Numbered from the stretch's first letter, positions 29,750 through 38,925 are shown. The stretch is 64,000 bases of DNA from Pleomorphovibrio marinus (GCF_003347495.1 NZ_QCXY01000010.1:186001-250000); one strand, 5' to 3'. Program-made: numbers and translations. Notes: generated by a model not told the origin, from the sequence alone.

Positions 29750-30334
29750 TTAATTTATTGTTTTAATTACTTTAGCTGGGTTACCAACAGCTAGTGTATA
29801 TGGTGGTACATTTTTTGTTACGACACTTCCTGCTCCAATAATTGCACCCCTTCCTATTTTTACACCTTTTAAGATTATACAGTTAAAGTTTATCCATACT
29901 TCATCTTCGATAATTATATGTTTGCCAAGTATATTTCCTCTTTGCTTTAAATTCTCATAACCTTCAATTAAAATTTTTCTTAATGATGTTTTTCTCTCCA
30001 TACTATTTAATTCATGGGCATTGTTATCAATAATACTGACGTTATATGAAATTTGAACATCATTACCTATACTGATTTGGGTATCTGATTGTACCCGTGT
30101 ATTATGCCCTATATAACAAAAATCTCCAATTATAATTTTTCCACCATATGGGTTAATAATTAGTTCACCATTTATCACAGTATTCTTTCCTATAATTATA
30201 GCCTTGGGATCATTGGCAAAATTGGTGATTATTCCTGCCCAGCCAAAAGATACCGAGGAATCATAAATAGCTCTATTTTTATATTCTTGCTCTCTTGTTA
30301 ACTTTTTCTTGAAAAACCTACTAAATAATCTCAT
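29750..30334 (-). CDS. hexapeptide-repeat acyltransferase
   Basis: A 194-residue left-handed beta-helix enzyme of the maltose/galactoside O-acetyltransferase superfamily. Hexapeptide turns are clear: IGKNTVINGELIINPYG, IGDFCYIGHNTRV, IGNDVQISYNVSI, VKIGRGAIIGAGSVVTKNVP. The catalytic His is in IDNNAHELNS. The end GNPAKVIKTI is typical. Its ATG overlaps the Wzt gene by 14 bp, so it is co-translated with the exporter. It probably O- or N-acetylates a sugar of the exported glycan. Confidence 0.87.
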   Translation of the reverse strand: MRLFSRFFKKKLTREQEYKNRAIYDSSVSFGWAGIITNFANDPKAIIIGKNTVINGELIINPYGGKIIIGDFCYIGHNTRVQSDTQISIGNDVQISYNVSIIDNNAHELNSMERKTSLRKILIEGYENLKQRGNILGKHIIIEDEVWINFNCIILKGVKIGRGAIIGAGSVVTKNVPPYTLAVGNPAKVIKTIN

Positions 30335-31598
30335 AACCGTTTCGAATTATTTCCCAATTACTATCCGCTAAATATGTACATTCTTCCTTCCGCCATGGCC
30401 ATTCTCTGTTTTTATTGAACATGACTATTTCAAGAGGGCAAACATCTTGTAGAATTTCATATGTTTCACCTCCAGGGGGGCCAGAAATGTACAAATCTAA
30501 AGTATAATCCCCCATATATAACTGACACTTTGGTAGAGTACATTTTATTTTGTAATTCCCCGATTTATCAAAAAATGGTTGGTCATTGTTACTTGTCCAG
30601 ACATGTACAATTACCTTATCATTTGAATCCTTGATTTGTAAAGATAACCAAGCTGATTTAATCTCTACAGGTATAGAAACTTCAATTTTGATGATGAGAT
30701 CTTCACCATTTACATGGACATTATTAGGCAAACTGGTACTTAAATCAATTTTAGTTATTTTGGGTTTCTTGATACTAGATTCTGATCGGTATGTCAGATT
30801 TTTGTTTTTTTCTAAGTCATTATATGCGTTTATTATACTATCTGTCTCATCATATTTAATAAGTTTGCCTGACTTAAGTAATAAACAATTTCTAGTTAAT
30901 GTTTTTATTGCTTGCATATTGTGACTAACAAACAATATTGTACGACCTTCTAATTTGCTAATATCACCCATTTTACCCAAACACTTCTTCTGAAATTCAG
31001 CATCGCCCACTGCCAATACCTCGTCAACTATTAAAATTTCTGATTCTAAATGGGCTGCTACTGCAAATGCTAGGCGCACATACATGCCTGAAGAATAGCG
31101 TTTGACTGGTGTGTCAATATATCGCTCTACACCAGCGAAATCTACTATCTCATCAAATTTTCGGGTTATCTCCTTCTTCCTCATCCCCAAAATAGCCCCA
31201 TTCAAATAAATATTTTCCCTACCGGTTAACTCAGGATGAAATCCTGTACCCACCTCAAGTAAGCTCGCAATCCGTCCTTTCACATTTATCTCACCCTTAG
31301 TAGGAGAAGTAACCCGGCTTAACAATTTAAGCAGGGTACTTTTTCCAGCTCCATTTCGCCCAATAATTCCAACTGTATCTCCTTGGTTGATTTCGAAGTT
31401 TAAGTCCTTTAAACTCCAAACTATATTGGACCTTCCTTTCTTTTCCCGGTCATTTGTTTCGCCTACTTGTAAGAATGGATCTTCTTTACCTCTTAACTTA
31501 GCAATCCATCTCTCCAGATCACGGCTTAAAGTGCCTGTTCCTAATTCCCCTAATTGATATGCTTTTGAAAGATTTTCTACCTTAATGACTAATGACAT
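30321..31598 (-). CDS. wzt: polysaccharide ABC exporter ATPase with Wzt C-terminal domain
   Basis: A 425-residue ATPase. The nucleotide-binding domain (residues ~1-260) has Walker A GIIGRNGAGKSTLLKLL, signature YSSGMYVRLAFA and Walker B ILIVDEVLAVGDAEF, in the variant typical of polysaccharide/teichoic-acid exporters (extended N-terminus before Walker A). Residues ~280-425 form a beta-sandwich domain like the Wzt C-terminal carbohydrate-recognition domain, which in O9a/O12-type systems recognises the capped end of the glycan. It pairs with the permease gene 40 bp upstream. Confidence 0.93.
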   Translation of the reverse strand: MSLVIKVENLSKAYQLGELGTGTLSRDLERWIAKLRGKEDPFLQVGETNDREKKGRSNIVWSLKDLNFEINQGDTVGIIGRNGAGKSTLLKLLSRVTSPTKGEINVKGRIASLLEVGTGFHPELTGRENIYLNGAILGMRKKEITRKFDEIVDFAGVERYIDTPVKRYSSGMYVRLAFAVAAHLESEILIVDEVLAVGDAEFQKKCLGKMGDISKLEGRTILFVSHNMQAIKTLTRNCLLLKSGKLIKYDETDSIINAYNDLEKNKNLTYRSESSIKKPKITKIDLSTSLPNNVHVNGEDLIIKIEVSIPVEIKSAWLSLQIKDSNDKVIVHVWTSNNDQPFFDKSGNYKIKCTLPKCQLYMGDYTLDLYISGPPGGETYEILQDVCPLEIVMFNKNREWPWRKEECTYLADSNWEIIRNGYEII

Positions 31599-31637
31599 TG
31601 CTGAATTAATTTTATGGGAAATTTGAAGGAAGGACTC

Positions 31638-32534
31638 TTAGACTGTGTCCACAAAGTCCTTTTCTACTTTATTGAAAATAATTATTCCTGCCAATAAAAG
31701 CATTATTGTTACCAAGGCTGAATATCCAAGATATATCCAACTAAAACTACCTTGGCCTAAAAATCCAAACCGGAAAGTTTCTATCAATGGTGTCATGGGA
31801 TTCAATGCAATAATGTAATAATATTTGGGGCTGGCTGCTGATAGAGGATATATAACAGTTGTTGCATACATAAGTAATTGTACTCCGAAGGTAAGTAAAA
31901 ATGCTAAGTCGCGATATTTTGTGGTCATAGCAGAAATTGTCAATCCGGTTCCCAGTCCCAAAAAAGCCATTAGCAAAACCACTATCGGAAACAGGGAAAT
32001 TCCCCAGGTCGGCTGAAAATGAGTATTATTCAATCCGTAATACGCCATTACCAGAATAAATAACAAAAACTGGACTCCAAATCGGACTAAATTACTGAAT
32101 ACAATGCTCAAAGGCATTATAAGCCGAGGAAAATAGACTTTACCAAATATATTTGCATTATCCTTAAATACCGTGGATGTTTTGGTAAGGCAATCAGCGA
32201 AATAATTCCAAGCGGTAATACCGGCTAAATAAAAGAGAGGTTGGGGTAAACCATCTGTTGATAATCCTCCCATTTGACCAAAAATGATGGTAAACATGAT
32301 GGTTGTCAAAATGGGTTGGATAAAAAACCAGAGGGGTCCTAAAATTGTTTGTTTATAAAAAGATACAAAATCTCTTCGTACCAGTAGCCACAAAAGGTCA
32401 CGGTAGGCCCACACATCATTAAAACGTAGTTCAAGAAGATTTTTGTGGGGTTTAATTATTAAATCCCATCTTTGATCTTTTACAAGGTTAGGATTTTCTT
32501 GAATTATTAGGGTATCCATATATTGTCTATTCAA
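31638..32534 (-). CDS. wzm: polysaccharide ABC exporter permease
   Basis: A 298-residue integral membrane protein of the ABC-2 type with six hydrophobic helices between residues ~65 and ~285 and the conserved amphipathic entry FNDVWAYRDLLWLLVRRDFV before helix 1. FIQPILTTIMFTIIFGQMGG and TPLIETFRFGFLG are family hallmarks. Together with Wzt it would move an undecaprenyl-diphosphate-linked glycan across the inner membrane. It lies directly after wzc, 56 bp apart. Confidence 0.92.
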   Translation of the reverse strand: MNRQYMDTLIIQENPNLVKDQRWDLIIKPHKNLLELRFNDVWAYRDLLWLLVRRDFVSFYKQTILGPLWFFIQPILTTIMFTIIFGQMGGLSTDGLPQPLFYLAGITAWNYFADCLTKTSTVFKDNANIFGKVYFPRLIMPLSIVFSNLVRFGVQFLLFILVMAYYGLNNTHFQPTWGISLFPIVVLLMAFLGLGTGLTISAMTTKYRDLAFLLTFGVQLLMYATTVIYPLSAASPKYYYIIALNPMTPLIETFRFGFLGQGSFSWIYLGYSALVTIMLLLAGIIIFNKVEKDFVDTV

Positions 32535-32590
32535 TTTAAAAATGAAAAAATGATGAACTTTAGATTTTAATTTTTAGGCGTTCTTCATAG

Positions 32591-34948
32591 CTAAATCTTC
32601 GCTACCTTTTCCCCTTTTCCTTTACTTGAAGAATTCCCATTGTCATGTCCATATCCGTACCCGTATCCATACGTGTGACCACTTCTTTTGCTGGCGTCAT
32701 TCATTACGAGCATAGGTTGCTTTAGTTTCTTATTTTGATACACATCCTCTATAATCGCCAATTGGGCTTTGTAGGTATAGCCGTAGCGTATAATATATAC
32801 AGTAGAGTCTATTAAAGGAGCTAAACTAAAAGTATCTGCTACTTGGCCGATGGGAGGTGAGTCTAGAATAATATAATCAAATTCATTGCGTAAGGTTTCG
32901 ATCAGTTCTTTTATTCTGGTACTCATCATTAATTCGGCGGGATTAGGAGGGATGGTGCCGGCCCCTATAACATACAGACCGGCCACTTCTTCTAAAGAAA
33001 CCAACAAAGCAGTTACATCCAAAGAAGGAAATGCCAGGTAATCGGTCAAGCCAACTGAAGGTTTTAAACCTAAGTACTCCATTAGTTTAGCCCTTCTTAG
33101 GTCAAAATCCACGATGACCACTTTCTTTCCAGACAAGGCCAGGGTTGCACCTAGATTGATGCTGCAAAAAGTTTTTCCTTCCCCGCTTCTGGCTGAAGTC
33201 ACCAAAATCACCTTATTTTCTTTTCCCACATTGGCAAAATGAAGGTTGGCCCTGACAAGTCGGAATGTTTCGGCAATAATGGAATGATCTCCTTCAGCCA
33301 CCTGAAGGTTGCCTTTTTCCTTACTGTGGTAGATTTCTCCCAATATTGGCACATGGGTGTGCCCTTCTACATCCTTTCTTTCTTTTACCTTATCGTTTAG
33401 CAGGTCTTTCAGGTAAATAAAACCGAAAGGGATCACTAGCCCCAAACTGATTGCAGCCAAATATAGGGTGGATTTACTTGCGTTAACAGGAAGGGTGCCT
33501 GCGGCCGGTTCATCAATGATTCGGGAATTGGCCTGGGTGGAAGCCAAAGTAAGGCCTGCTTCCTCCCTACTCTGAAGTAAAAACAGGTAAATGGCCTGTT
33601 TGACACTTTGTTGCCGGTTGATTTCCAACAATTCCCTTTCAATGGAGGGTACATTTCTCACCTTAGATCGAAACTGGCTTGTGCTGGACCTCAAGTTATT
33701 CAAGGTGATTTCCATATTGCTTTTGATGGTCCTAAGGTTTTCACGAATATTATCTCTCAAATTACCAAGCTGTTCATCAAGGTTTCGTATCAGCGAACTA
33801 CCCGGCTGAATGGTCCTAAGCATCCGCTGCTTTTCCAACAAAAGCTCGTTATATTTGGCCATAAGTCCATTAAGGGTAGGTTCGTTTATCGCCAAGGATC
33901 CTGGGATAAGTTTCAATTCCTCCTGGTGGACATAATTTTCCAAGGAATTGATAATGTCCATTCGGATTTCCAGATCCTCCAACTCTTTACTATATTGACT
34001 AGCGGACTGCATGTAGAGCTGTGCATTGGCATCTACATCGGTCAGGTCGTTTTGTTGTTTATAGGTTTCCACATTCCTTTCTACTTCAGAAAGTTCGGTA
34101 GACAAGAACTGTATTCTTTCATCCAAAAACGCAATCGTACTGAGTTGCACTTTATTTTTGTCTTCAATGGCTTCTTTATTGTATACTTCCACGAGTTTTT
34201 TCAAAACCAACATGCTTTTTTTGGGTACGGCATCGGTCAAACCCAATCGAACTACATTTGCATCCTTGCTGAGCAACTCAACCCCTAATGATTGGCTATA
34301 ACTTTTAGCCTGGTCTTTAATGTTTTGAAAATTTACAATAATATTACTACTGCTTTCCGATTCCGAAGAGCCAATGACCGTAAAGGTGCCATAAGGTCGG
34401 TTGATTTCCTGCCCAAATTTATGATTAGTGACTTGGGGGTTTCCTTCTCCGTCAAATTCGGTCAGGTCAAAACTGTTGTCTTCCAAGGATGTTAACTTGA
34501 TCGTTCTTCCATATGCTGAAGGTTCCAATTTATTGATAACAAGCCCAATAGAAAGGTCTTCCTTAAAAACCTCCACATCCCTGAAGCGGCCTTCAATATA
34601 GTAAGTGGTATTCATTCCTAATTCCTCAAAAACCCTTTCCATAAGTGATCTGGACCGAAGGACGATCATTTCACTTCCAATATTTTTGTTTACTCCATAA
34701 TCACTCAAACCACCGGACATTTCCCCGGAAAAAAAGGCTCCCTTCGGGTTATCCTCTTTAATCAAAATGGTAGTACTTACGGCGTATTTTGGAACAATAT
34801 TGTAACGGATGTGAAAATAAGTAACGGAAATTGTCAAAAATGTACAGATTACAAACCAATACCAATACCTCAGGTACTTGTCAATCAGGTTCCGTATGTT
34901 AAAATCTTGTGATTGTTTTCCAAACAATCTGTTCTGTGAATGATCCAT
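32591..34948 (-). CDS. wzc: Wzc-like BY-kinase and polysaccharide co-polymerase
   Basis: A 785-residue protein. A Wzz-type chain-length domain lies between membrane helices at ~28-50 and ~505-525, with periplasmic coiled coil in between (residues ~260-460). The C-terminal cytosolic BY-kinase has Walker A TSARSGEGKTFCSINLG, Walker A' VVIVDFDLRRAKLME and Walker B FDYIILDSPP. The tail carries a tyrosine cluster (HTYGYGYGYGH) as autophosphorylation sites, then a Lys/Gly-rich end. It controls polymer length and couples to Wza. The gene starts 11 bp after wza. Confidence 0.95.
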   Translation of the reverse strand: MDHSQNRLFGKQSQDFNIRNLIDKYLRYWYWFVICTFLTISVTYFHIRYNIVPKYAVSTTILIKEDNPKGAFFSGEMSGGLSDYGVNKNIGSEMIVLRSRSLMERVFEELGMNTTYYIEGRFRDVEVFKEDLSIGLVINKLEPSAYGRTIKLTSLEDNSFDLTEFDGEGNPQVTNHKFGQEINRPYGTFTVIGSSESESSSNIIVNFQNIKDQAKSYSQSLGVELLSKDANVVRLGLTDAVPKKSMLVLKKLVEVYNKEAIEDKNKVQLSTIAFLDERIQFLSTELSEVERNVETYKQQNDLTDVDANAQLYMQSASQYSKELEDLEIRMDIINSLENYVHQEELKLIPGSLAINEPTLNGLMAKYNELLLEKQRMLRTIQPGSSLIRNLDEQLGNLRDNIRENLRTIKSNMEITLNNLRSSTSQFRSKVRNVPSIERELLEINRQQSVKQAIYLFLLQSREEAGLTLASTQANSRIIDEPAAGTLPVNASKSTLYLAAISLGLVIPFGFIYLKDLLNDKVKERKDVEGHTHVPILGEIYHSKEKGNLQVAEGDHSIIAETFRLVRANLHFANVGKENKVILVTSARSGEGKTFCSINLGATLALSGKKVVIVDFDLRRAKLMEYLGLKPSVGLTDYLAFPSLDVTALLVSLEEVAGLYVIGAGTIPPNPAELMMSTRIKELIETLRNEFDYIILDSPPIGQVADTFSLAPLIDSTVYIIRYGYTYKAQLAIIEDVYQNKKLKQPMLVMNDASKRSGHTYGYGYGYGHDNGNSSSKGKGEKVAKI

Positions 34949-34959
34949 ATTGATCAGGT

Positions 34960-35748
34960 TTAAAACAGGCCGAACATCCAGGCCACGAAGGCGATTGAAT
35001 TCAGAAGGGTCAGGTAGAACATCGTATTTACCCGGCCGGAATTGGCTTGCAAAGCCCTGGCCTTGTCGGGTTCTACATAAATGATGTCATTTTGCTGCAG
35101 GTAAAAGAAGGGAGAATCAAGGATGGCTTTATCGTTTAAATTAAGCCTTACCGTTGTCCTGTCCTCTCCAACCTCCCGCATTAATAATATGTTTTCCCTT
35201 TTACCAAAGGGGGTCATGTCCCCTGCCAGACCTATTGCTTCAATGATGTTAATTTTTTCCGAGGGGACTGGGATGGTACTGGGGTTATTGACTTCTCCCA
35301 CTACTGTAATTCTAAAATTCATAATTTTGATGTTGACAATAGGGTTTCGAGCTTCTTTTTCCAAAAGTTGGATCATTTTATCGGAGGCCTCCTCCAGGGT
35401 CAATCCAGCTAACTTGATCTTACCCAATACCGGGAAGTTGATTTCCCCATTGTTATCCACCCGGTAACCTTCATTGAGTTGGCTAGGGGTACTGCCTTGC
35501 CCGGCGGAACTTCCAATACTGGATATTACACCACTGTTAAACAATATATTGGATTCCGGGTTAAGCGTACTGACAGTAATACTTAAAAGGTCTATGGGTT
35601 GTATTCTAGATTCAAGTGCATTTTTTATCTTTTCCGTGTTGGCACCCTCTTTATGTAAGTCTCTCATATAAATAAGGTTCCTCGTGGTGCAGGATCCAAA
35701 AAAAAGCAACATTAAAACTACGGCATAAAAAATATTTTTCACAAGCAA
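34960..35748 (-). CDS. wza: polysaccharide export lipoprotein (Wza-like)
   Basis: A 262-residue outer-membrane polysaccharide exporter. The signal peptide ends in a lipobox (LLFFGSCTTRN, Cys at ~20). A Poly_export domain follows (IQPIDLLSITVSTLNPES, then YRVDNNGEINFPVLGKIKLA) and then an SLBB domain (ITVVGEVNNPSTIPVPSEKI). A C-terminal hydrophobic helix (FYLTLLNSIAFVAWMFGLF) is present, as is common in Bacteroidota versions. It is the first gene of the locus and so marks the promoter side of the operon. Confidence 0.94.
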   Translation of the reverse strand: MLVKNIFYAVVLMLLFFGSCTTRNLIYMRDLHKEGANTEKIKNALESRIQPIDLLSITVSTLNPESNILFNSGVISSIGSSAGQGSTPSQLNEGYRVDNNGEINFPVLGKIKLAGLTLEEASDKMIQLLEKEARNPIVNIKIMNFRITVVGEVNNPSTIPVPSEKINIIEAIGLAGDMTPFGKRENILLMREVGEDRTTVRLNLNDKAILDSPFFYLQQNDIIYVEPDKARALQANSGRVNTMFYLTLLNSIAFVAWMFGLF

Positions 35749-36377
35749 TGGTTTCTTTTAAAATATAGTTAATTATTACTTTTTAGACTTTTACACAGCT
35801 TCGCCCGGTCAGTCCCAAGGACTTAAAAGAATGGCATGAAATAGGCAGTAAGTTAAAATGGGGTTATTTTTGATGTAGTTCTTGATCGGTAGGGCAAAAA
35901 TCTACCATCTTCCCTTTAAAATAAGAAATTCGGGCTGCTGAATTCCAAGTCACTGTTGTAAAACTTTTCCCTTCCTTTTCAAGTATTTTACCTATAACTA
36001 CCCAACTTCAAGTTTAAAATTTCAACCACTCCCCATTTTGCCAAATTAGGTGAGTGACTACCGCCTATGTGATCTCAAATTTACAAATCAAATCGAGAAA
36101 AGAAAGATAAAATATATAAAAATGTTTTTCAAAACTATAAAAATGCTTTTCATTCCTATATGAGTAACTGAATTCTAATATTTATTTTACTTTAAATAAC
36201 TTATTAATTCGGAAATTTTATGAAAAATATACTTTTTTAAAAAAAAATTGTTTTTTTCGTATAAATCAAAATTTAATAAAAATATTCGCCCCAATCCCCT
36301 CTTCTAATTAAACCATTGGATTGAGAATCAACCCCTCTAAGTAAATTTTTAAACTAAAACAGATGGATCAACTGCAC
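35749..36377. other. AT-rich leader region of the polysaccharide locus
   Basis: About 630 bp between wza and the ChaN-like gene with no convincing reading frame. The part nearest wza is mixed, the part 36100-36350 is very AT-rich. A minus-strand TAAATTTG (36083-36076) fits a -7 box but has no good -33 partner. This is the obvious place for the locus promoter and any long leader RNA, but I cannot pinpoint them. No UpxY/UpxZ-type antitermination gene is beside it. Confidence 0.5.
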
Positions 36378-37271
36378 CTACTCCCCACCAGCAGCATCCC
36401 CCACTGTCACTATCACAACATCCCCCAAACCCCTATATTCCCCCCAATCCGGGTCCTGGAAATCATTGACCGAAAAGCAGGAAATGACCATAAGCTCAAG
36501 TCTCCTCCTTCTATCCTGTAATAGTTTCACAGTTCCCAAATGGGAATCACTATGAAACCTCCCGGTGAGATGCAAAACCTTGCCCCTCCTATTTGCGCGC
36601 CAGGCATCGAAAATACTGGCTGCCATGGTGGCGTCCCTCAGAAGCTGGGCATGGAATACCTCCGGACCCATACCATGCCCATGCTCCCCCATGGCGTCAA
36701 AGAATTTCTTCCGATAAGGGTCATCTCTACTGGGCAGGTCAAAGGTTTCATAAAAGCCACTTGCCCTGTTGTCCAATTCCTTCAGCGCAGCCAATCCCTT
36801 CCTTGCCACCATCTGGGCATACCTTCCCGGGACATTGGCCGCTATCACAGGGTTTTGAGAGGACTTGGCCAAAGCCAGGATAGGGGCATAGTCCCTGTAA
36901 TTGGGCCATGCCCTTCCCTCCTGCACCAGTTTCTCCTCCGAAATCAGGTCTGCCAAAAACTCATCCAAGACCAACTGCACATCCCTTTCAAACATTTCCA
37001 TGCTCAAGGTGACATCTCCATAACTTGCCAGCATGGCCTCATATAAATCAGCTTGAAGGATATGGGCGATGCTATCATCGTGTTCCTCCCCAAACATGAC
37101 CACATTCGCGCCGGCAAGCGCCACATTGAGGTCTTCGATGCTAATTTCCTGACTGGTCCTGGTATCGTAGATCCGGTATTGTTCCTCAACCTGTGCCTTT
37201 GCCCCTTGAGAGGATGCCAAGGCAAGGAAATAAAAAAATAGTGGGAAAAACAAGAATGTAGGGGTGCGCAT
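36378..37271 (-). CDS. ChaN-family (DUF399) haem/iron-regulated secreted protein
   Basis: Starting at the ATG at 37271, the protein has 297 residues with a clear signal peptide (TPTFLFFPLFFYFLALASSQ); the frame is open to 37346 but the extra 25 residues precede the signal and are unlikely. The domain begins at VVMFGEEHDDSIAHILQADL, the conserved GE(x)H motif of ChaN proteins, and continues with LSMEMFERDVQLVLDEFL and LHLTGRFHSDSHLGT. Members are periplasmic or lipid-anchored and linked to haem binding; here no lipobox is seen. It is upstream of and same-strand with wza but separated by 630 bp. Confidence 0.82.
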   Translation of the reverse strand: MRTPTFLFFPLFFYFLALASSQGAKAQVEEQYRIYDTRTSQEISIEDLNVALAGANVVMFGEEHDDSIAHILQADLYEAMLASYGDVTLSMEMFERDVQLVLDEFLADLISEEKLVQEGRAWPNYRDYAPILALAKSSQNPVIAANVPGRYAQMVARKGLAALKELDNRASGFYETFDLPSRDDPYRKKFFDAMGEHGHGMGPEVFHAQLLRDATMAASIFDAWRANRRGKVLHLTGRFHSDSHLGTVKLLQDRRRRLELMVISCFSVNDFQDPDWGEYRGLGDVVIVTVGDAAGGE

Positions 37272-37356
37272 GGTTTGCTGCAATTGGTCAAACCAAAAAT
37301 AGCCAAATTTCTGATAGGAGGAAATTGAGTATTTAGCAAGAGACATACAGATGATT

Positions 37357-37383
37357 CCCCGATAGCCCCATTAGCTATCGGGG
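37357..37383. repeat. perfect 10-bp inverted repeat (hairpin)
   Basis: CCCCGATAGC and GCTATCGGGG pair perfectly around a 7-base loop. The flanking genes diverge from this spacer, so it does not end either of them and is better seen as a palindromic intergenic repeat than as a terminator. The rest of 37272-37697 holds no gene that I can see. Confidence 0.6.
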
Positions 37384-37505
37384 GAGGGCAAGATTCCCCC
37401 GAAGTGTCAACCCCGATTATAAAGAAAACATATCTCCCGCTCCCTAAGTCCCTTCGTCTTAAAGACAGGATTGAAACACCATTTAAAACTAAGACTACAT
37501 CAAAA

Positions 37506-37543
37506 CCTCAGTGTCCTTCGTGACTCCTCCGTGCCCTCTGTGA
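37506..37543. repeat. short TGTG/CGTG-rich intergenic repeat
   Basis: Four near-copies of a CNGTG word follow each other at ~9-11 bp spacing (CAGTG, TTCGTG, TCCGTG, TCTGTG). The pattern resembles a phrase I recall between genes of many environmental bacteria, but I cannot verify that here. Confidence 0.35.
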
Positions 37544-37697
37544 CCAAATCCTTTCGAAGCCTAATCCATCCGTAATAGGGATCAGTCATTTGCCTTCAGC
37601 ATGGCAGACCGTTTTTCCACTGGAGAAATGCCCTATCCAAAGAATGTTTTTGCGCATTATTTGAGGTATCTTGGCAGCCATTTTATAAATTACTACC

Positions 37698-38252
37698 ATG
37701 ATACCATCAGACCCTGAACAGGACAATACTATTAAGTCCCTTTTAGACCGACTATTGGATAAAACCGAGGAGCAGCCCTTAAGATTTGGGGAGAAGCTCG
37801 CAAAAATTGGCAGTCACCAGGCACGGAAAGCTCTTATAGAGGTGCTTAGGCAAGGAGACATGGAAAATGCTTTCCTGGCTACAAAGGCCTTGGCCATGAT
37901 GGAGGAAAAAGAGGAGGGCCTGGACACCCTTCTGGAGGTCATACACCTACCGGCAAACCGTAACCATAACGGTGGGTTGGTTTCTCTTTTGGAGGAGTTT
38001 GACCTCAGCGAAAAGTTCGTGGATATCTTTCGCATCTACCTATTTGGCAACTTCAAGGCTTCTGCCCTGGCAAAGGAACACCTAGACTATACCGAATTTG
38101 AAATGAGCCCCAGAACCCTCAAAAAGGCCGAAAAACACTATAAGCATTTTCTCAACAACCCTCCCTCGGATGGGTCTTTTGAAATTAAGAAAGAGGAAGC
38201 CGAAGCGATATTGAGTGACCTGAAGGACCTTTTTGAAGATGAGCTTGGGTAA
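37698..38252 (+). CDS. hypothetical HEAT-repeat-like protein
   Basis: A 184-residue acidic, nearly all-helical protein. Residues ~35-75 look like one or two HEAT-like helical pairs (ARKALIEVLRQGDMENAFLA, TKALAMMEEKEEGLDTLLEV). No signal peptide or membrane helix, so cytoplasmic. No specific family is recognised, and a protein-binding role is only a guess from the fold. It starts the short plus-strand stretch between the two glycan loci. Confidence 0.68.
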   Translation: MIPSDPEQDNTIKSLLDRLLDKTEEQPLRFGEKLAKIGSHQARKALIEVLRQGDMENAFLATKALAMMEEKEEGLDTLLEVIHLPANRNHNGGLVSLLEEFDLSEKFVDIFRIYLFGNFKASALAKEHLDYTEFEMSPRTLKKAEKHYKHFLNNPPSDGSFEIKKEEAEAILSDLKDLFEDELG

Positions 38253-38329
38253 TACCTCTCGTTATAAAGAGATAGTCTTAAAATAAAAGTGGCATGTAGC
38301 GTTTCTCAATTCCTATACGTCTAGGCAAC

Positions 38330-38671
38330 ATGAAGGCATACAACCTGTTTGCAATATTTATAGCTTTACTCCAAATAGGTTCCTGTGGACATGATGATGA
38401 CCCCAAAAGAGAGGGGAATGCAGAGGTAGTGATCAATACAACTACAAGGGGAGGATATCAGTTTCTCATCCAATTCAACAATGAACTGTATTACCCGGAA
38501 AACCTACCGGAAGAATTTAAGGTGATAACCCAAGAACCCATACCCGTATATATCCAGTTTGAACCCTTAGAATACCTGGAAGACCTTTTTCGGCCGGCTC
38601 CCAATGACGTACCCGTTTTCTGGAAGGCCATTCCGGCCATCCGGCTACTTTCCATCAAAAAAACAACCTGA
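38330..38671 (+). CDS. small lipoprotein of unknown function
   Basis: A 113-residue protein with a signal peptide and lipobox (IALLQIGSCGHDDD, Cys at residue ~20), followed by an acidic stretch. The rest is a small beta-rich domain (YQFLIQFNNELYYPENLPEE) resembling the short lipoproteins common in Cytophagales. I considered a frameshift at the run of seven A near 38660 because the next frame continues, but the present end (IPAIRLLSIKK) reads like a natural last strand. Function unknown. Confidence 0.6.
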   Translation: MKAYNLFAIFIALLQIGSCGHDDDPKREGNAEVVINTTTRGGYQFLIQFNNELYYPENLPEEFKVITQEPIPVYIQFEPLEYLEDLFRPAPNDVPVFWKAIPAIRLLSIKKTT

Positions 38672-38925
38672 TCCTCTTGTTGGTGAATTCCCCGGAGCCT
38701 GCACAGAGGGCCGACCTATTCCTACCTCCGATAAGCTAATATTCACTTTCAATTTGATCCATCCATTCCTAAGGAATTGAAAACTGGGGAGTTGCACATT
38801 ATACATTTTCATCTTGTCTTAGGGTTTCTTTAAGTTAACCACAGCATCGTAAAACCTAAAACCACTGTGAACTTTGTTTACTGAAGGTGATTGTACGGTC
38901 AATACCAATTGATTATCTTTAGGTT

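Noticed and set aside
33608-34288. 226-codon plus-strand open frame
   Set aside because: Antisense to the well-supported wzc coding sequence; composition is that of a shadow frame.
37357-37383. Rho-independent terminator
   Set aside because: The flanking genes diverge from this spacer and no T-run follows on either strand.
38640-38730. Frameshift extending the small lipoprotein past its stop
   Set aside because: A run of seven A makes it possible, but the existing C-terminus looks natural and neither alternative tail resembles a known domain.
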